The notes under the pieces: generated by a model | Told to the model about the DNA's origin: nothing | Database searches by the model: none | Seen by the model: the letters and a program-made list of their open reading frames with translations, nothing else | Shown: positions 34,020-42,328 of the stretch, in pieces | How the letters are laid out: every line of letters begins with the position of its first letter | Position numbering within the stretch: position 1 is the stretch's first letter | Assembly (NCBI GenBank): GCA_035940575.1 | Contig: DASZER010000043.1 | Coordinates: 124,001-188,000 of the forward strand | Direction of reading: 5' to 3' | Origin: BP-191 sp035940575 | GTDB lineage: Bacteria; Actinomycetota; Actinomycetes; BP-191 | Length of the DNA stretch: 64,000 nt | Program-made: the position numbers and the translations under genes

Positions 34020-36547
34020 GCCACCACCTCGGTCACGGTCGAGCCGGGCGCGACGACGAGCAGCTCGTAGCGGCCGGCGACGAGGCGTTCGACAGGCGGG
34101 GCGGACGGCGCGGGGGGCGTGCCCGTCCACAGTCGCAGTGACGTCACGCCCGCGACGCCGGGCACCGCGTGGACGGCGCCGACGACGTCGGAACGGTCCA
34201 GCGCGCGGCCCAGGGAGCGCGCGCGTGGCCCGAGCGGCCCGTCGCCGTCGAGCAGCGCCGCGCGGACGGCCTCGGGCACGGTCCCGGCCGCGCGGCGCGG
34301 GTCGCGCGCGACGGCGAGCGCGACGCACGCCTCGGTCACGGCGCCGGCCGCGACGCAGAGCGGCACGGTCACGTCGCGGCGCGCGTCGAGGTACGCCGAG
34401 AGAGACGTGACCTCGTCGGGCACCGGCGCGCGGACCCCCTGCGCGCCGGCGAAGCGGACGAACGCCACGTGCAGGCCGGAGCGGCCGCAGGCGCAGCCGG
34501 GCGGGCCGTCGCCGTGCCACGCGGCCGTGTGGCTGACGCCGGGGAACGCGAGCGCGAGGTCGGCGAGGTCGCCCGTCGAGACCGCCCGCCCGAACGCCCG
34601 GGCGCGGGCCGGCGCCAGGCCGCGCAGCCGCTCCTCGTCGTCCTGGTCGGCGCCGCCGCTCGTCGGCCCGACGCCGCCGACGCCGCGCACGCCGCGGATG
34701 CTGCCGACGAGCGAGTCGATCGCGCCGGACTCGACCTCGCCGGCGGTGCCGCCGCCGACGCGGTACGCCGCCGTGACGTTGTTGCGACCGGTGGGCAGCC
34801 TGTTGCCGTCGTGCCCGTCGCCGAAGCGCACCGCGACGGCGCCCGTCGCGTCGAGCGTGGTGGCGTACGCGTCGACGGGGCCGGCGTCGTAGAGCGACGG
34901 GCGCTCCGCCCACTCCAGGCCGTCGACGCGGACGACGAGGGTCGAGACGGGCGTGCCGTCGGGGCCGATGTCGTACGCGACCGGCGACTTCGGCACCGCC
35001 ATCACCTGGCCGGCGCGGATCGCGTCGCCGCTGCCGAGCGTGCTCGTCGCGGCCGTGCCGTGCCGGACGCGGACGACGTTGCCGCTGGCCGGCTGCTTGT
35101 CCACCGGGCCCGCCGGGCGGCCGTCGAGGAGGTCGACGACGAGGCCGTTCGGGGCGTCGCCCTGGGCGTCCTCCTGCTGGGCGGACCGCGCGCACTCGAA
35201 CACCTCCCACACGGGCTCGCCGCCGTCCGGAACGCTGCGCACCGCGACGCGCGGCGGCGCCTCCGCGGGCGCCGGGTACAGCCGCAGGCGCGCGGGCGCG
35301 GGCGCCGGGGGGACGCGCGGCGGGATCGCGTAGTGGCGGGCGAGGACGCGGCGGTCGACGACGTACGCCGTCACGGGGCCGCCCCACGTCAGCGCCGGCA
35401 CCGCCGTGGCGAACTCCAGCCTGGACACCCGCGCGGACGAGCCGGGCGCGATCTCCCACTCGACGAACGTGTGCCCGGAGATCGTCGCGACGTCGCACGC
35501 GCCGCGGCTCCAGTCGACGATCGCGCAGAGCTGCTCCTTGGAGACGTCCTCCAGCGCGGTGTCGAGGACGACCGACGCGCTCGACGCGCCGGTGGTGATC
35601 GCGCCGCCCGTGTAGAGCCCGCCGATCCCCACCGCGGTCGCCGCCGCGTCGGTGAGGCGCAGCGCGTGGGTGATGCGCCGCGCGGAGCCGGCGGACGCGA
35701 CGACGCGGTACGCGCCGTAGACCGTCGACGTTCCCGGCAGCAGCGTGTGGAGGTCGCGGTCGAACGTCACGACGGCGGTGCCGAGCTCGCGCTCGCGCCC
35801 CTCGACCACGGTGAGCGCGATCGGGCTGAACGCCGCCGGCTTGCCCCAGTAGTAGTAGAAGAGCAGCCACGACCACCACGACGACCAGTCGCCGGACGGC
35901 ACGGGCGCGGCGGGCTGCTCGGACTCGTTCAGCAGGAGGACGCGGTCGCCCGCGCCGAAGCCGGGGTCGCGCAGGAACCGCAGCTCGCGCCCGGTCGGCG
36001 CGGCGGGCTCCGGTACCGGGGTGGCGGTGAGGCTCGCCCAGTCCGCGTGCAGCTCGGTGGTCTCGGCGACCTCGTACTTCTGGCTCTCGCGCGTGCCGGG
36101 CACGGCCGGCGCCTGCACCCGGGTGCCGGCCGGCACGACGGGCGCCGCGCCCTTGTCGGTGTCGAAGCGCACCCACCCCGCCGCCGCGACGCCCGCGCGC
36201 GGGCGGTAGCCGACGAGCGCGGCCAGCCGGCGCAGGTCCGTCCAGTCCGCGGCGGTCGCGAGGTACGACTCGTTGGCGGTGAGCTCCGCGTACGCCGCGA
36301 CGGTCTCGGCGACGTAGGCCCAGAGGCGTACGAGGCGCATCGCGCGCGGGTCGCCCTCGACGTCCCACGCCGCGCCGAGCGGCCCGCCGTCGGGGCCGCG
36401 CACGTGCTCGGTCTCGCGGACGAGGTCCTCGGCGAACGCCGCGAAGTCGCCCGAGCGACGTCGCAGCCGGGTGAGGCCGGGCGGCGGCGGGACGAGCCCG
36501 AGACGCGGGTCGCCGGACGCGCAGGGGCGGCGCGGGTCGCAGCTCAC
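34016..36547 (-). CDS. eCIS baseplate J/gp47-like protein (Afp11/12 type)
   Basis: An 843-aa baseplate wedge protein. N-terminal FAAFAEDLVRETEHVRG and ANESYLATAADWTDLRRLAA, then GYRPRAGVAAAGWVRFDTD, are typical of the putative baseplate assembly proteins of eCIS. The C-terminal part has FGDGHDGNRLPTGRNNVTAA and YRVGGGTAGEVESGAI, the baseplate-J signature. The GTG at 36547 overlaps the upstream stop (GTGA). With its neighbour it forms the tandem baseplate-J pair found in Afp/PVC-like systems. Confidence 0.88.
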   Translation of the reverse strand: MSCDPRRPCASGDPRLGLVPPPPGLTRLRRRSGDFAAFAEDLVRETEHVRGPDGGPLGAAWDVEGDPRAMRLVRLWAYVAETVAAYAELTANESYLATAADWTDLRRLAALVGYRPRAGVAAAGWVRFDTDKGAAPVVPAGTRVQAPAVPGTRESQKYEVAETTELHADWASLTATPVPEPAAPTGRELRFLRDPGFGAGDRVLLLNESEQPAAPVPSGDWSSWWSWLLFYYYWGKPAAFSPIALTVVEGRERELGTAVVTFDRDLHTLLPGTSTVYGAYRVVASAGSARRITHALRLTDAAATAVGIGGLYTGGAITTGASSASVVLDTALEDVSKEQLCAIVDWSRGACDVATISGHTFVEWEIAPGSSARVSRLEFATAVPALTWGGPVTAYVVDRRVLARHYAIPPRVPPAPAPARLRLYPAPAEAPPRVAVRSVPDGGEPVWEVFECARSAQQEDAQGDAPNGLVVDLLDGRPAGPVDKQPASGNVVRVRHGTAATSTLGSGDAIRAGQVMAVPKSPVAYDIGPDGTPVSTLVVRVDGLEWAERPSLYDAGPVDAYATTLDATGAVAVRFGDGHDGNRLPTGRNNVTAAYRVGGGTAGEVESGAIDSLVGSIRGVRGVGGVGPTSGGADQDDEERLRGLAPARARAFGRAVSTGDLADLALAFPGVSHTAAWHGDGPPGCACGRSGLHVAFVRFAGAQGVRAPVPDEVTSLSAYLDARRDVTVPLCVAAGAVTEACVALAVARDPRRAAGTVPEAVRAALLDGDGPLGPRARSLGRALDRSDVVGAVHAVPGVAGVTSLRLWTGTPPAPSAPPVERLVAGRYELLVVAPGSTVTEVVA

Positions 36548-38991
36548 GGGCCACCTCGCACGACGACCTCGAGCCGCCCGCGGCGCGGCACGGCCGGGTC
36601 GTCGTCGAGCACCACGACCTCGTACGGCGCGACGGTGACGACCTGGCGCACGGTGCCGGGCGGGTCCGACAGCCGGCGCGCCTCGCGCAGCTCGACGGCG
36701 TCGACGCCCGGCACCGCGGCGGCGGCCGCGACGACCGAGGAGAGGTAGAGCGCGCCGCCGAGGTGCATCCGCGAGGAGTGGAACAGCCCCGGCCGCTCGT
36801 CGGTGCCCGGCCGCAGCGCGCGCAGGATCGCCGCCCGCACGCGCGCCGGGTCGGAGCCCGGCACCGCGCAGACGTCGAGCGCGACGAGCAGCCCGACCGG
36901 CGTCCCCGGCACGACGGCGACCTCCGAGCCGAGCATGCGTACGTCGTCCAGCAGCGCGCGCACCCGGTCGACGCGCTCGTCCTCGCCCTCGCGCGGGTCG
37001 TCCAGCAGGTCGAGCGCGACGCGTACGAGCGGCCACGAGCCCGACCACGAACGGCGCGCGGACGCGCGCTGCACGCCCGGCTCGCGGCGCGCGAGCTCGG
37101 CGTGGTCGGCGGGCAGGACCGCGCGCCGGGGCACGGCGGCGAACGCCTCCGGGGCGTCGCGGCGCACGTCGGCCAGCGGAATGGCGTCGCGGCCGCCCGT
37201 CGCGACGACCGGGTTGCGCGCCGTCGCGATCTGCGTCCACGACGCCGCGGCGCCGTCGGCGCCGCCGCCGTCGTCGCGCTCCAGGACGCCGAGGGCGTTG
37301 GCGGGGACGTTGCCCGCCGACCCGCCGCCGAGCTCGTACGCCGCCGTGACCCGGCTGCCGAGCGGGGGCGCCAGGCCGACGGCGCCGGTGCGGAACCGCA
37401 GCAGCGGCGGCTCGTCCTCCTCGACGTCGACGACGGCCGCGAGCCGCGCGGGCGGCGCGAGCAGCAGGTCGGGCAGCACGTCCGCGTCGACCACGGTGCC
37501 GGACGGCAGCGTCACGCGGAGGTCGAGCCGGTGCGGCGCGCCGTCCGGCCGCAGGGCGAGGCCGGCGCCGCCGAAGCGGCGTACGCCCGCGGCCACGAGG
37601 CTGTGCTCGCCGTCGCTCGCCGGCGACGTCGGCTGCGGGTCGCGCGGCGCGATCGTCCCGCTGCCGCGCACGAGCCGCCCGTGGTGGGCGGGCACGAGGT
37701 TCGCCCGCGCGACGGTGACCTCGGCGCCGCCCGCGCCGGTGTCGATCCCGACCGGGTACGCCCGCGCGAGCGCGTCGGCGGCGTCCCAGCGCACGCGCGT
37801 CAGGACCATGCCGGCCGGGGCGAGCGGGTCGTCGAGCGGGGCGACCTCGACGAGGCGTACGACCTGCGCCGTACGGCTCGGCAGCGGGTCGCGGAACGCC
37901 GCCACGCCCCCGTGCGGAGCGGGCCAGTCGGCCGCCCGGCGCGTCCAGTCGCGGTGCCGTACGGCGTCGCCGGGGTCGACGACCTCGAAGACCAGCAGCT
38001 CTCCGGCGCGCAGCCACGCGTTGCCGAGCGCGTCGGCGGGGCGGGGGCGTACGAGCACGCACTCGGTCGCGCCCGCAGGGAGGCAGCAGGCGTCCTCGGA
38101 CCAGTCGTAGATCGCGATCTCGCCGAGCGCGGCGCGGATCGTGCGCCCCTCCTCCAGCGTGAACGCCGTCGCGGAGCCGGGCGCCGACGCGGCGACCATG
38201 CCGGGCGCCACGTCCAGGTCGGCGGAGCCGGGCGCGGTCGTGACGAGGACCGTCGTCGTCGCCGACGCGGCCTCCTCGACGGCGAAGTCGACGAGCCGCG
38301 CGTGGCGGCGTACGGACGTCCGCAGCCGCGCGGTCTCCAGGTACGCCTCGGTCGCGACGCGGTCGAGCCGGTAGTGCAGCAGGTCGCCGATGTGCGCGAA
38401 CAGCTCGAGGACGGTGATCGTCGGGTCCGCGACCGACAGGTCGGCGGAGGGGTCGTCGCGGCGCAGCATCTCCACGAGCGCGCGGCGCAGCGACGTCCAG
38501 TCGCGGGCGAGGTAGTCGTGCACCCCCGACGGCTTGGGCAGGTCGGCCGCCGGCACGTCGTCGGCGCAGGCCTCGTAGTCGGGGCACTCCGGGCGCAGCC
38601 GTACGGGCACCCACGTGCGCAACGGGTCGAACGCCAGCACCGGCGCCGGCGGCTCGGGCGGCGTCGTGCCGACCGCGGGCAGCACCCGCAGCCGGTAGCG
38701 GCCGGTCTCCGGCGCGCCGGCGAGAGTCAGCTCGACGTGCGGCACGGGCAGCGCGACGACGGCGGCCGCGGCTACGGCGACGCGCGCGCCGCCCGGCGGC
38801 GGGTCGAGCCGCCAGCGCCGCACGTCGGCGAGCTCGGCCGGCGGGTCGCGGAACAGGTACACGTCGACGATCCGCGTGGTCCCGGACAGGCGCGTGCCGG
38901 CGCCGCGCAGCGCGTGGGCCGGCGCGCCGGCGGCGAGCAGCCGCGCCGGGCGGTGGACCGGAGGGCACGTGGGCTCGAACGACGTCGTCAC
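36544..38991 (-). CDS. eCIS baseplate J-like protein, first of tandem pair
   Basis: An 815-aa protein. VHDYLARDWTSLRRALVEML and TITVLELFAHIGDLLHYRLD, with RVATEAYLETARLRTSVRRH close behind, match the N-terminal signature of eCIS/phage putative baseplate assembly proteins. Near the C-terminus ELGGGSAGNVPANAL and a domain around LRPGTDERPGLFHSSRMHLG fit the baseplate-J fold. The GTG start at 38991 overlaps the gp25 stop by 4 bp. Part of the wedge that triggers sheath contraction. Confidence 0.86.
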   Translation of the reverse strand: MTTSFEPTCPPVHRPARLLAAGAPAHALRGAGTRLSGTTRIVDVYLFRDPPAELADVRRWRLDPPPGGARVAVAAAAVVALPVPHVELTLAGAPETGRYRLRVLPAVGTTPPEPPAPVLAFDPLRTWVPVRLRPECPDYEACADDVPAADLPKPSGVHDYLARDWTSLRRALVEMLRRDDPSADLSVADPTITVLELFAHIGDLLHYRLDRVATEAYLETARLRTSVRRHARLVDFAVEEAASATTTVLVTTAPGSADLDVAPGMVAASAPGSATAFTLEEGRTIRAALGEIAIYDWSEDACCLPAGATECVLVRPRPADALGNAWLRAGELLVFEVVDPGDAVRHRDWTRRAADWPAPHGGVAAFRDPLPSRTAQVVRLVEVAPLDDPLAPAGMVLTRVRWDAADALARAYPVGIDTGAGGAEVTVARANLVPAHHGRLVRGSGTIAPRDPQPTSPASDGEHSLVAAGVRRFGGAGLALRPDGAPHRLDLRVTLPSGTVVDADVLPDLLLAPPARLAAVVDVEEDEPPLLRFRTGAVGLAPPLGSRVTAAYELGGGSAGNVPANALGVLERDDGGGADGAAASWTQIATARNPVVATGGRDAIPLADVRRDAPEAFAAVPRRAVLPADHAELARREPGVQRASARRSWSGSWPLVRVALDLLDDPREGEDERVDRVRALLDDVRMLGSEVAVVPGTPVGLLVALDVCAVPGSDPARVRAAILRALRPGTDERPGLFHSSRMHLGGALYLSSVVAAAAAVPGVDAVELREARRLSDPPGTVRQVVTVAPYEVVVLDDDPAVPRRGRLEVVVRGGP

Positions 38992-39353
38992 GGCTCGGCC
39001 CGCACGTCGACCGTCGCGGGCGCCCCGGCGGGCTTGAGGCGGTACGTCACCTGCGCGTGCAGCGTCGACTCGGCGTCGCGCCGTACCGTCACCGACTCCA
39101 CGTGCACGCGGTCGCCGAGCGCCTGGTCGAGCGACCCGCGCGCGCGGACCTCGACGACGTTGAGCAGCGCGTCGTGCAACGGCTCGAACAGCGTCGACGC
39201 GCCCAGCCCCGCGCCGAAGCCGGGGCGGTGCAGCCGCTCCCCGGCGCCCGTCAGCAGCACGAGGCGTACGAGGTCCGCGACGTGGCGTTCGACGTCGGCG
39301 TCGGCGAGTTGGCGGGCGGGGGTCAACCGGTACGGGTGGCGGGCGGGGTTCAC
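38988..39353 (-). CDS. GpW/gp25-family baseplate wedge protein (Afp9-like)
   Basis: A 121-aa protein of the GPW/gp25 family. LADADVERHVADLVRLVLLT, a Gly-rich RPGFGAGLGASTLFEP and RVHVESVTVRR are the conserved core in which gp25 contacts the sheath and anchors it to the baseplate. The GTG at 39353 overlaps the PAAR-like stop by 4 bp. Size and order between tip and baseplate-J genes are as expected. Confidence 0.88.
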   Translation of the reverse strand: MNPARHPYRLTPARQLADADVERHVADLVRLVLLTGAGERLHRPGFGAGLGASTLFEPLHDALLNVVEVRARGSLDQALGDRVHVESVTVRRDAESTLHAQVTYRLKPAGAPATVDVRAEP

Positions 39354-39682
39354 TGACCGCGCACCTTCGTCTGGTAGCCGCTGACCGTCGCCGGCCCCTG
39401 CGGCACCTGGGCGGCGTTGACGCAGAGCCCGACCGACGACGACAGCAGCACCGGCCGGCCCTGCGCCTTCACCCGCGTCGCCGGCATCTGCCAGCGGACG
39501 AGGACGCACGGCGACGGCGCGCCGCTGACGTTGAACGCGCAGCCGGCGACAGTGGTCACGTCGTCGGCGCAGGCGACGACCTTGCCGCCGACCTTGACGC
39601 GGACCGCGGTCGGCACGAGCGAGCCGCTGCCGCCGTGCGGGCAGGTGATCGTCATGCCCTGGTGGAGGAGGTAGCCGGGCAT
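39350..39682 (-). CDS. PAAR-like spike tip protein (Afp10-like)
   Basis: A 110-aa protein with GMTITCPHGGSGSLVPTA near the start and further cysteines (CADDV, GCAF, PCVLV, LCVNAA). This fits the DUF4280/PAAR-like family, which forms a metal-stabilised cone on the spike. The start ATG at 39682 shares one base with the spike gene stop (TGATG). Expected to sharpen the injection needle and possibly carry cargo. Confidence 0.78.
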   Translation of the reverse strand: MPGYLLHQGMTITCPHGGSGSLVPTAVRVKVGGKVVACADDVTTVAGCAFNVSGAPSPCVLVRWQMPATRVKAQGRPVLLSSSVGLCVNAAQVPQGPATVSGYQTKVRGQ

Positions 39683-40167
39683 CAGCTCACCTCCAGCGCG
39701 CCGTCGTTGACCGAGACCGACGAGCGCGTGACCGCGATCTTCATGGCGCCGAACTCCACGCGGACGCCGTCCTTGTCGAGCGCCACGAGCGCGCCCGACG
39801 CGGCGGTCAGCTCGATCGCCTCGCTGCCGCTCTCGTCCTTGAGCTCGACCTTGTTGCCGGCAGGGGTCAGCAGCACGACGCTGTCCGGGCCCGCGCCGGG
39901 GACGCCCTCGCCGTTGGCCCACGCCGCGCCGGACCAGACGGGCACGCGCGTCACGTCGCCCGCCGGCCACTCGACGTGGACCAGCGCGCCGACCGGCGGC
40001 ACGGCCGCGAGCCCGACGCCGGAGCCGGCGTACGGCGTCGACGGCTGGCACCAGCCCGTCGTCTCGTCGCCGAGGATCTCCGGCACCTTCGCGCGCACCC
40101 GCGACAGCCCGAGCGGGTCGTCGTTGTCGACGACCGTGCCGGGGTAGCGGCCGAGGAAGCGGTCCAT
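39682..40167 (-). CDS. Phage baseplate assembly protein V-like spike
   Basis: A 161-aa gpV/gp5-like spike protein. The N-terminal OB-fold signature (FLGRYPGTVVDNDDPLGLSR, RVRAKVPEI, then VHVEWPAGDVTRVPVWSG) is followed by a short beta-helix-like tail (PAGNKVELKDESGSEAIEL). In Afp/PVC systems hub and spike are fused as Afp8; here the hub is the separate upstream gene. The ATG at 40167 overlaps the hub stop by one base. Confidence 0.86.
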   Translation of the reverse strand: MDRFLGRYPGTVVDNDDPLGLSRVRAKVPEILGDETTGWCQPSTPYAGSGVGLAAVPPVGALVHVEWPAGDVTRVPVWSGAAWANGEGVPGAGPDSVVLLTPAGNKVELKDESGSEAIELTAASGALVALDKDGVRVEFGAMKIAVTRSSVSVNDGALEVS

Positions 40168-41261
40168 CAGAGCAGGCCTCCCAGGAGGCCGCCGCCGCCG
40201 AACGGCTCGTCGCCGGAGACGCCGAGAGCGTTGCGGCGCAACGAGATCTGCTGCTTGTGCGACGACATCGTCACGACGTGCTGGACCTTGTCGACGAGGT
40301 AGCGGCCGGACAGCGTCTCGCCGAGGCCGCGGACCAGCAGCGGCCGGCGGGCGCGGACGAGCAGGCCGGACTCGTCGGTGTCGATCTCGGCGGTGAGCGT
40401 CACCGAGTACGCCGTCCGCCGCGCCACCGACGTCGCCGCCTCGGCCGGCTCCACCTCGCCGAACACGTCGGTCGGCGCGAGCAGCGTCGCGACCTGGCCG
40501 CCGAGCGCGTTCGCCCCCTGCGCCTCGTCGGTGCCGTCGGCGTCGCCCTGCGCGACGCTCGCCGACAGCGGCGGCAGCCGCCGCGCGGTGACGCGTTCGC
40601 CCGCGAGCAGGTCGGCGCGCACCGTCGCGCGCGGGCCGTGGCCGCCGTACGCCAGCGACAGCTCGCCCTGCGGGTCGGCGAGCGGGTCGAGCGGGTGGAA
40701 GTGCCCGGTCACGACGCCGGGTTCGTCGGACTCGAGGTACGCCGCGTAGCCCCACTTGTCGGCAAGCGCGCGGACGAACGCCCAGTCCGTCGCGCGCTGC
40801 ATCACGACGTGCACGTCGGGCTCCGCGGCGGCGGCGGTGTCCTCGACGTCGGGCGTGAGGCCGTACGTCCCGAAGATCGCGCTCGCGATGTCGCTGTCGC
40901 TGACGCCGGGCCAGGCGACGGTGCGTTCCTCGGCGTCGAGCTCGGCGACGCGGTCGAGAGCCTTCACCGTGATCCGCGACGCGCCCTGGCTGTCCACCTC
41001 CCACGTCGCCTCGCTGGAGTAGCCGTCGAACCGGTACGTCACGTCGTCCCGCGTCAGCGCGACCGCGACGGGCGTGCGCGGCGTCGCGAGCGGGTCGAGC
41101 AGGCTGCACCACTCCCCCTCCGGCGTCGCCTCCAGGCGAGCGACGAGCGTGAGCGCGTCGGCCTCGGCCGTGGCCTCCTCGACGCGCAGCTCGATGAGCG
41201 CTTCGAGCTCCTCGACGGTCACCTCGGTGCCGTCGATCTCCAGCAGCAGCATCGTCGGCAT
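40167..41261 (-). CDS. Phage late control gene D-like hub protein
   Basis: A 364-aa gpD/gp27-type hub protein, the N-terminal partner of VgrG-like spikes. DGYSSEATWEVDSQGASRIT, ASAIFGTYGLTPDVE, MQRATDWAFVRALADKWGYA and LSGRYLVDKVQHVVT are family hallmarks. The ATG at 41261 follows a purine-rich GAGGGGG site and shares a base with the LysM gene stop. It forms the trimeric base of the spike. Confidence 0.88.
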   Translation of the reverse strand: MPTMLLLEIDGTEVTVEELEALIELRVEEATAEADALTLVARLEATPEGEWCSLLDPLATPRTPVAVALTRDDVTYRFDGYSSEATWEVDSQGASRITVKALDRVAELDAEERTVAWPGVSDSDIASAIFGTYGLTPDVEDTAAAAEPDVHVVMQRATDWAFVRALADKWGYAAYLESDEPGVVTGHFHPLDPLADPQGELSLAYGGHGPRATVRADLLAGERVTARRLPPLSASVAQGDADGTDEAQGANALGGQVATLLAPTDVFGEVEPAEAATSVARRTAYSVTLTAEIDTDESGLLVRARRPLLVRGLGETLSGRYLVDKVQHVVTMSSHKQQISLRRNALGVSGDEPFGGGGLLGGLL

Positions 41262-41545
41262 CAGGCCCCCTCGCGCCCGGGAAGGTCGACGCGCTGGCCG
41301 GGACGTTCGAGCCGCGTCGCGTCGTGCCACGGGTTGGCGTCGGCGAGGCGCCACCACTGCGTGCTGTCACCGGCGGCGGCGTGGGCGAGCAGGTCGAGCC
41401 GGTCGCCGGCGCGGACGTCGTAGCCGCCGGTCGCGACCTCCGGCGCGGGCACGACGCGCGGCGCGGACAGCGTGATCGGCGTGCCGTCGGCGGCCGTCGA
41501 CGTGACGGTCGGCTGCGTCGCGTAGCGGGACTTGGCGTCGTACAC
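41261..41545 (-). CDS. LysM-domain tail protein
   Basis: A 94-aa protein whose second half (YDVRAGDRLDLLAHAAAGDS, then WWRLADANPWHDATRLERPG) is a LysM/phage tail X-like fold. In Afp-type systems this domain is the C-terminal half of the hub protein Afp7; here it is a separate gene one base after the tube/hub gene. Likely structural at the baseplate hub rather than cell-wall degrading. Confidence 0.8.
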   Translation of the reverse strand: MYDAKSRYATQPTVTSTAADGTPITLSAPRVVPAPEVATGGYDVRAGDRLDLLAHAAAGDSTQWWRLADANPWHDATRLERPGQRVDLPGREGA

Positions 41546-41546
41546 G

Positions 41547-42167
41547 TCAGCCCCCCAGCTCGAGGATCTGCGGGAGCTGGAGTACGGCCTTCACCTCGCG
41601 GGCGGCCTTGTAGTAGTCGGCCGCCGCCTGCGCGACGGTCTCGCCCGGCAGGTCCTCCTTGCGCAGCACGCTCAGGCCGAGGTCGGCCGTCGCGTGGATC
41701 GGGTTCAGCAGGTCGTCGAACGCCGTCTCGCGGATCGTCAGCGACTTGAGCAGCACCGGCGTGATCCGCGTCGGGCCCCACGCGAAGAAGATCAGCGGCA
41801 GCCGCGTCGGCGGGATCTGCGCGCCGGCGCTCCCGCCGAGCAGGCCGCCCACGAGCCCGCCGAGCAGCGACGACCCGACCGGCTGCATGAGCATCTCGAT
41901 CGCCGCGAGCCGCGGCGAGATGCCGAACAGCGTCGTCAGCGGCCCGCCGCTCTCCAGGGCGTCGGTGGCGTCGAGCTCCAGCGTGACCGAGTAGTCCTCG
42001 TTCGGGGGCGCGCCGACCGCGCGCTTGTCGCTCGTCTCGCCCTGGACCGCGACGTGCGCGAAGACGCGGGTGACGGTCGTCGGGTTGTACTGGAACAGCA
42101 CGACGGTCGGGATCAGCCCGAGCAGCGGGTCGCTGAACGACAGCAGCATCCCCTTGAGCAGCGTCAC
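41547..42167 (-). CDS. Contractile injection system tube/hub protein (Afp7 N-terminal type)
   Basis: A 206-aa protein with the family-typical start PTVVLFQYNPTTVTR, then YSVTLELDATDALESGG and PPTRLPLIFFAWGPTRITPV. It corresponds to the CIS tube-protein family and joins the inner tube to the spike hub. The GTG at 42167 overlaps the upstream small gene by 4 bp; an ATG at 42149 is the alternative. Together with the next gene it equals a split Afp7. Confidence 0.82.
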   Translation of the reverse strand: MTLLKGMLLSFSDPLLGLIPTVVLFQYNPTTVTRVFAHVAVQGETSDKRAVGAPPNEDYSVTLELDATDALESGGPLTTLFGISPRLAAIEMLMQPVGSSLLGGLVGGLLGGSAGAQIPPTRLPLIFFAWGPTRITPVLLKSLTIRETAFDDLLNPIHATADLGLSVLRKEDLPGETVAQAAADYYKAAREVKAVLQLPQILELGG

Positions 42168-42328
42168 GTCCGCCCCCCGTCCCGCTGCCGCGCGACGGCC
42201 GAGGCGACCGCGTCGGCGACCGTCCGCTCCGGGCCGGCCGGCCACGGGCCGCCGCGCAGCACGGTCTCGATCGCGGTCCGCAGCAGGCACGGCGACGGCG
42301 CGCGGTCGGTCTCGACGCGGACGTTCAT
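42164..42328 (-). CDS. 54-aa hypothetical protein in eCIS operon
   Basis: A very small protein (residues such as RAPSPCLLRTAIETVLRGG) nested with 4-bp overlaps between the AAA+ ATPase and the tube/hub gene. The tight coupling supports that it is real. No transmembrane segment and no recognised domain; it could be an assembly factor, but nothing in the sequence shows that. Confidence 0.6.
   Translation of the reverse strand: MNVRVETDRAPSPCLLRTAIETVLRGGPWPAGPERTVADAVASAVARQRDGGRT

Noticed and set aside
30474..34070. 1198-aa plus-strand ORF
   Set aside because: Arg/Ala/Gly-rich, no domains, antisense to two well-supported eCIS genes; a typical high-G+C shadow.
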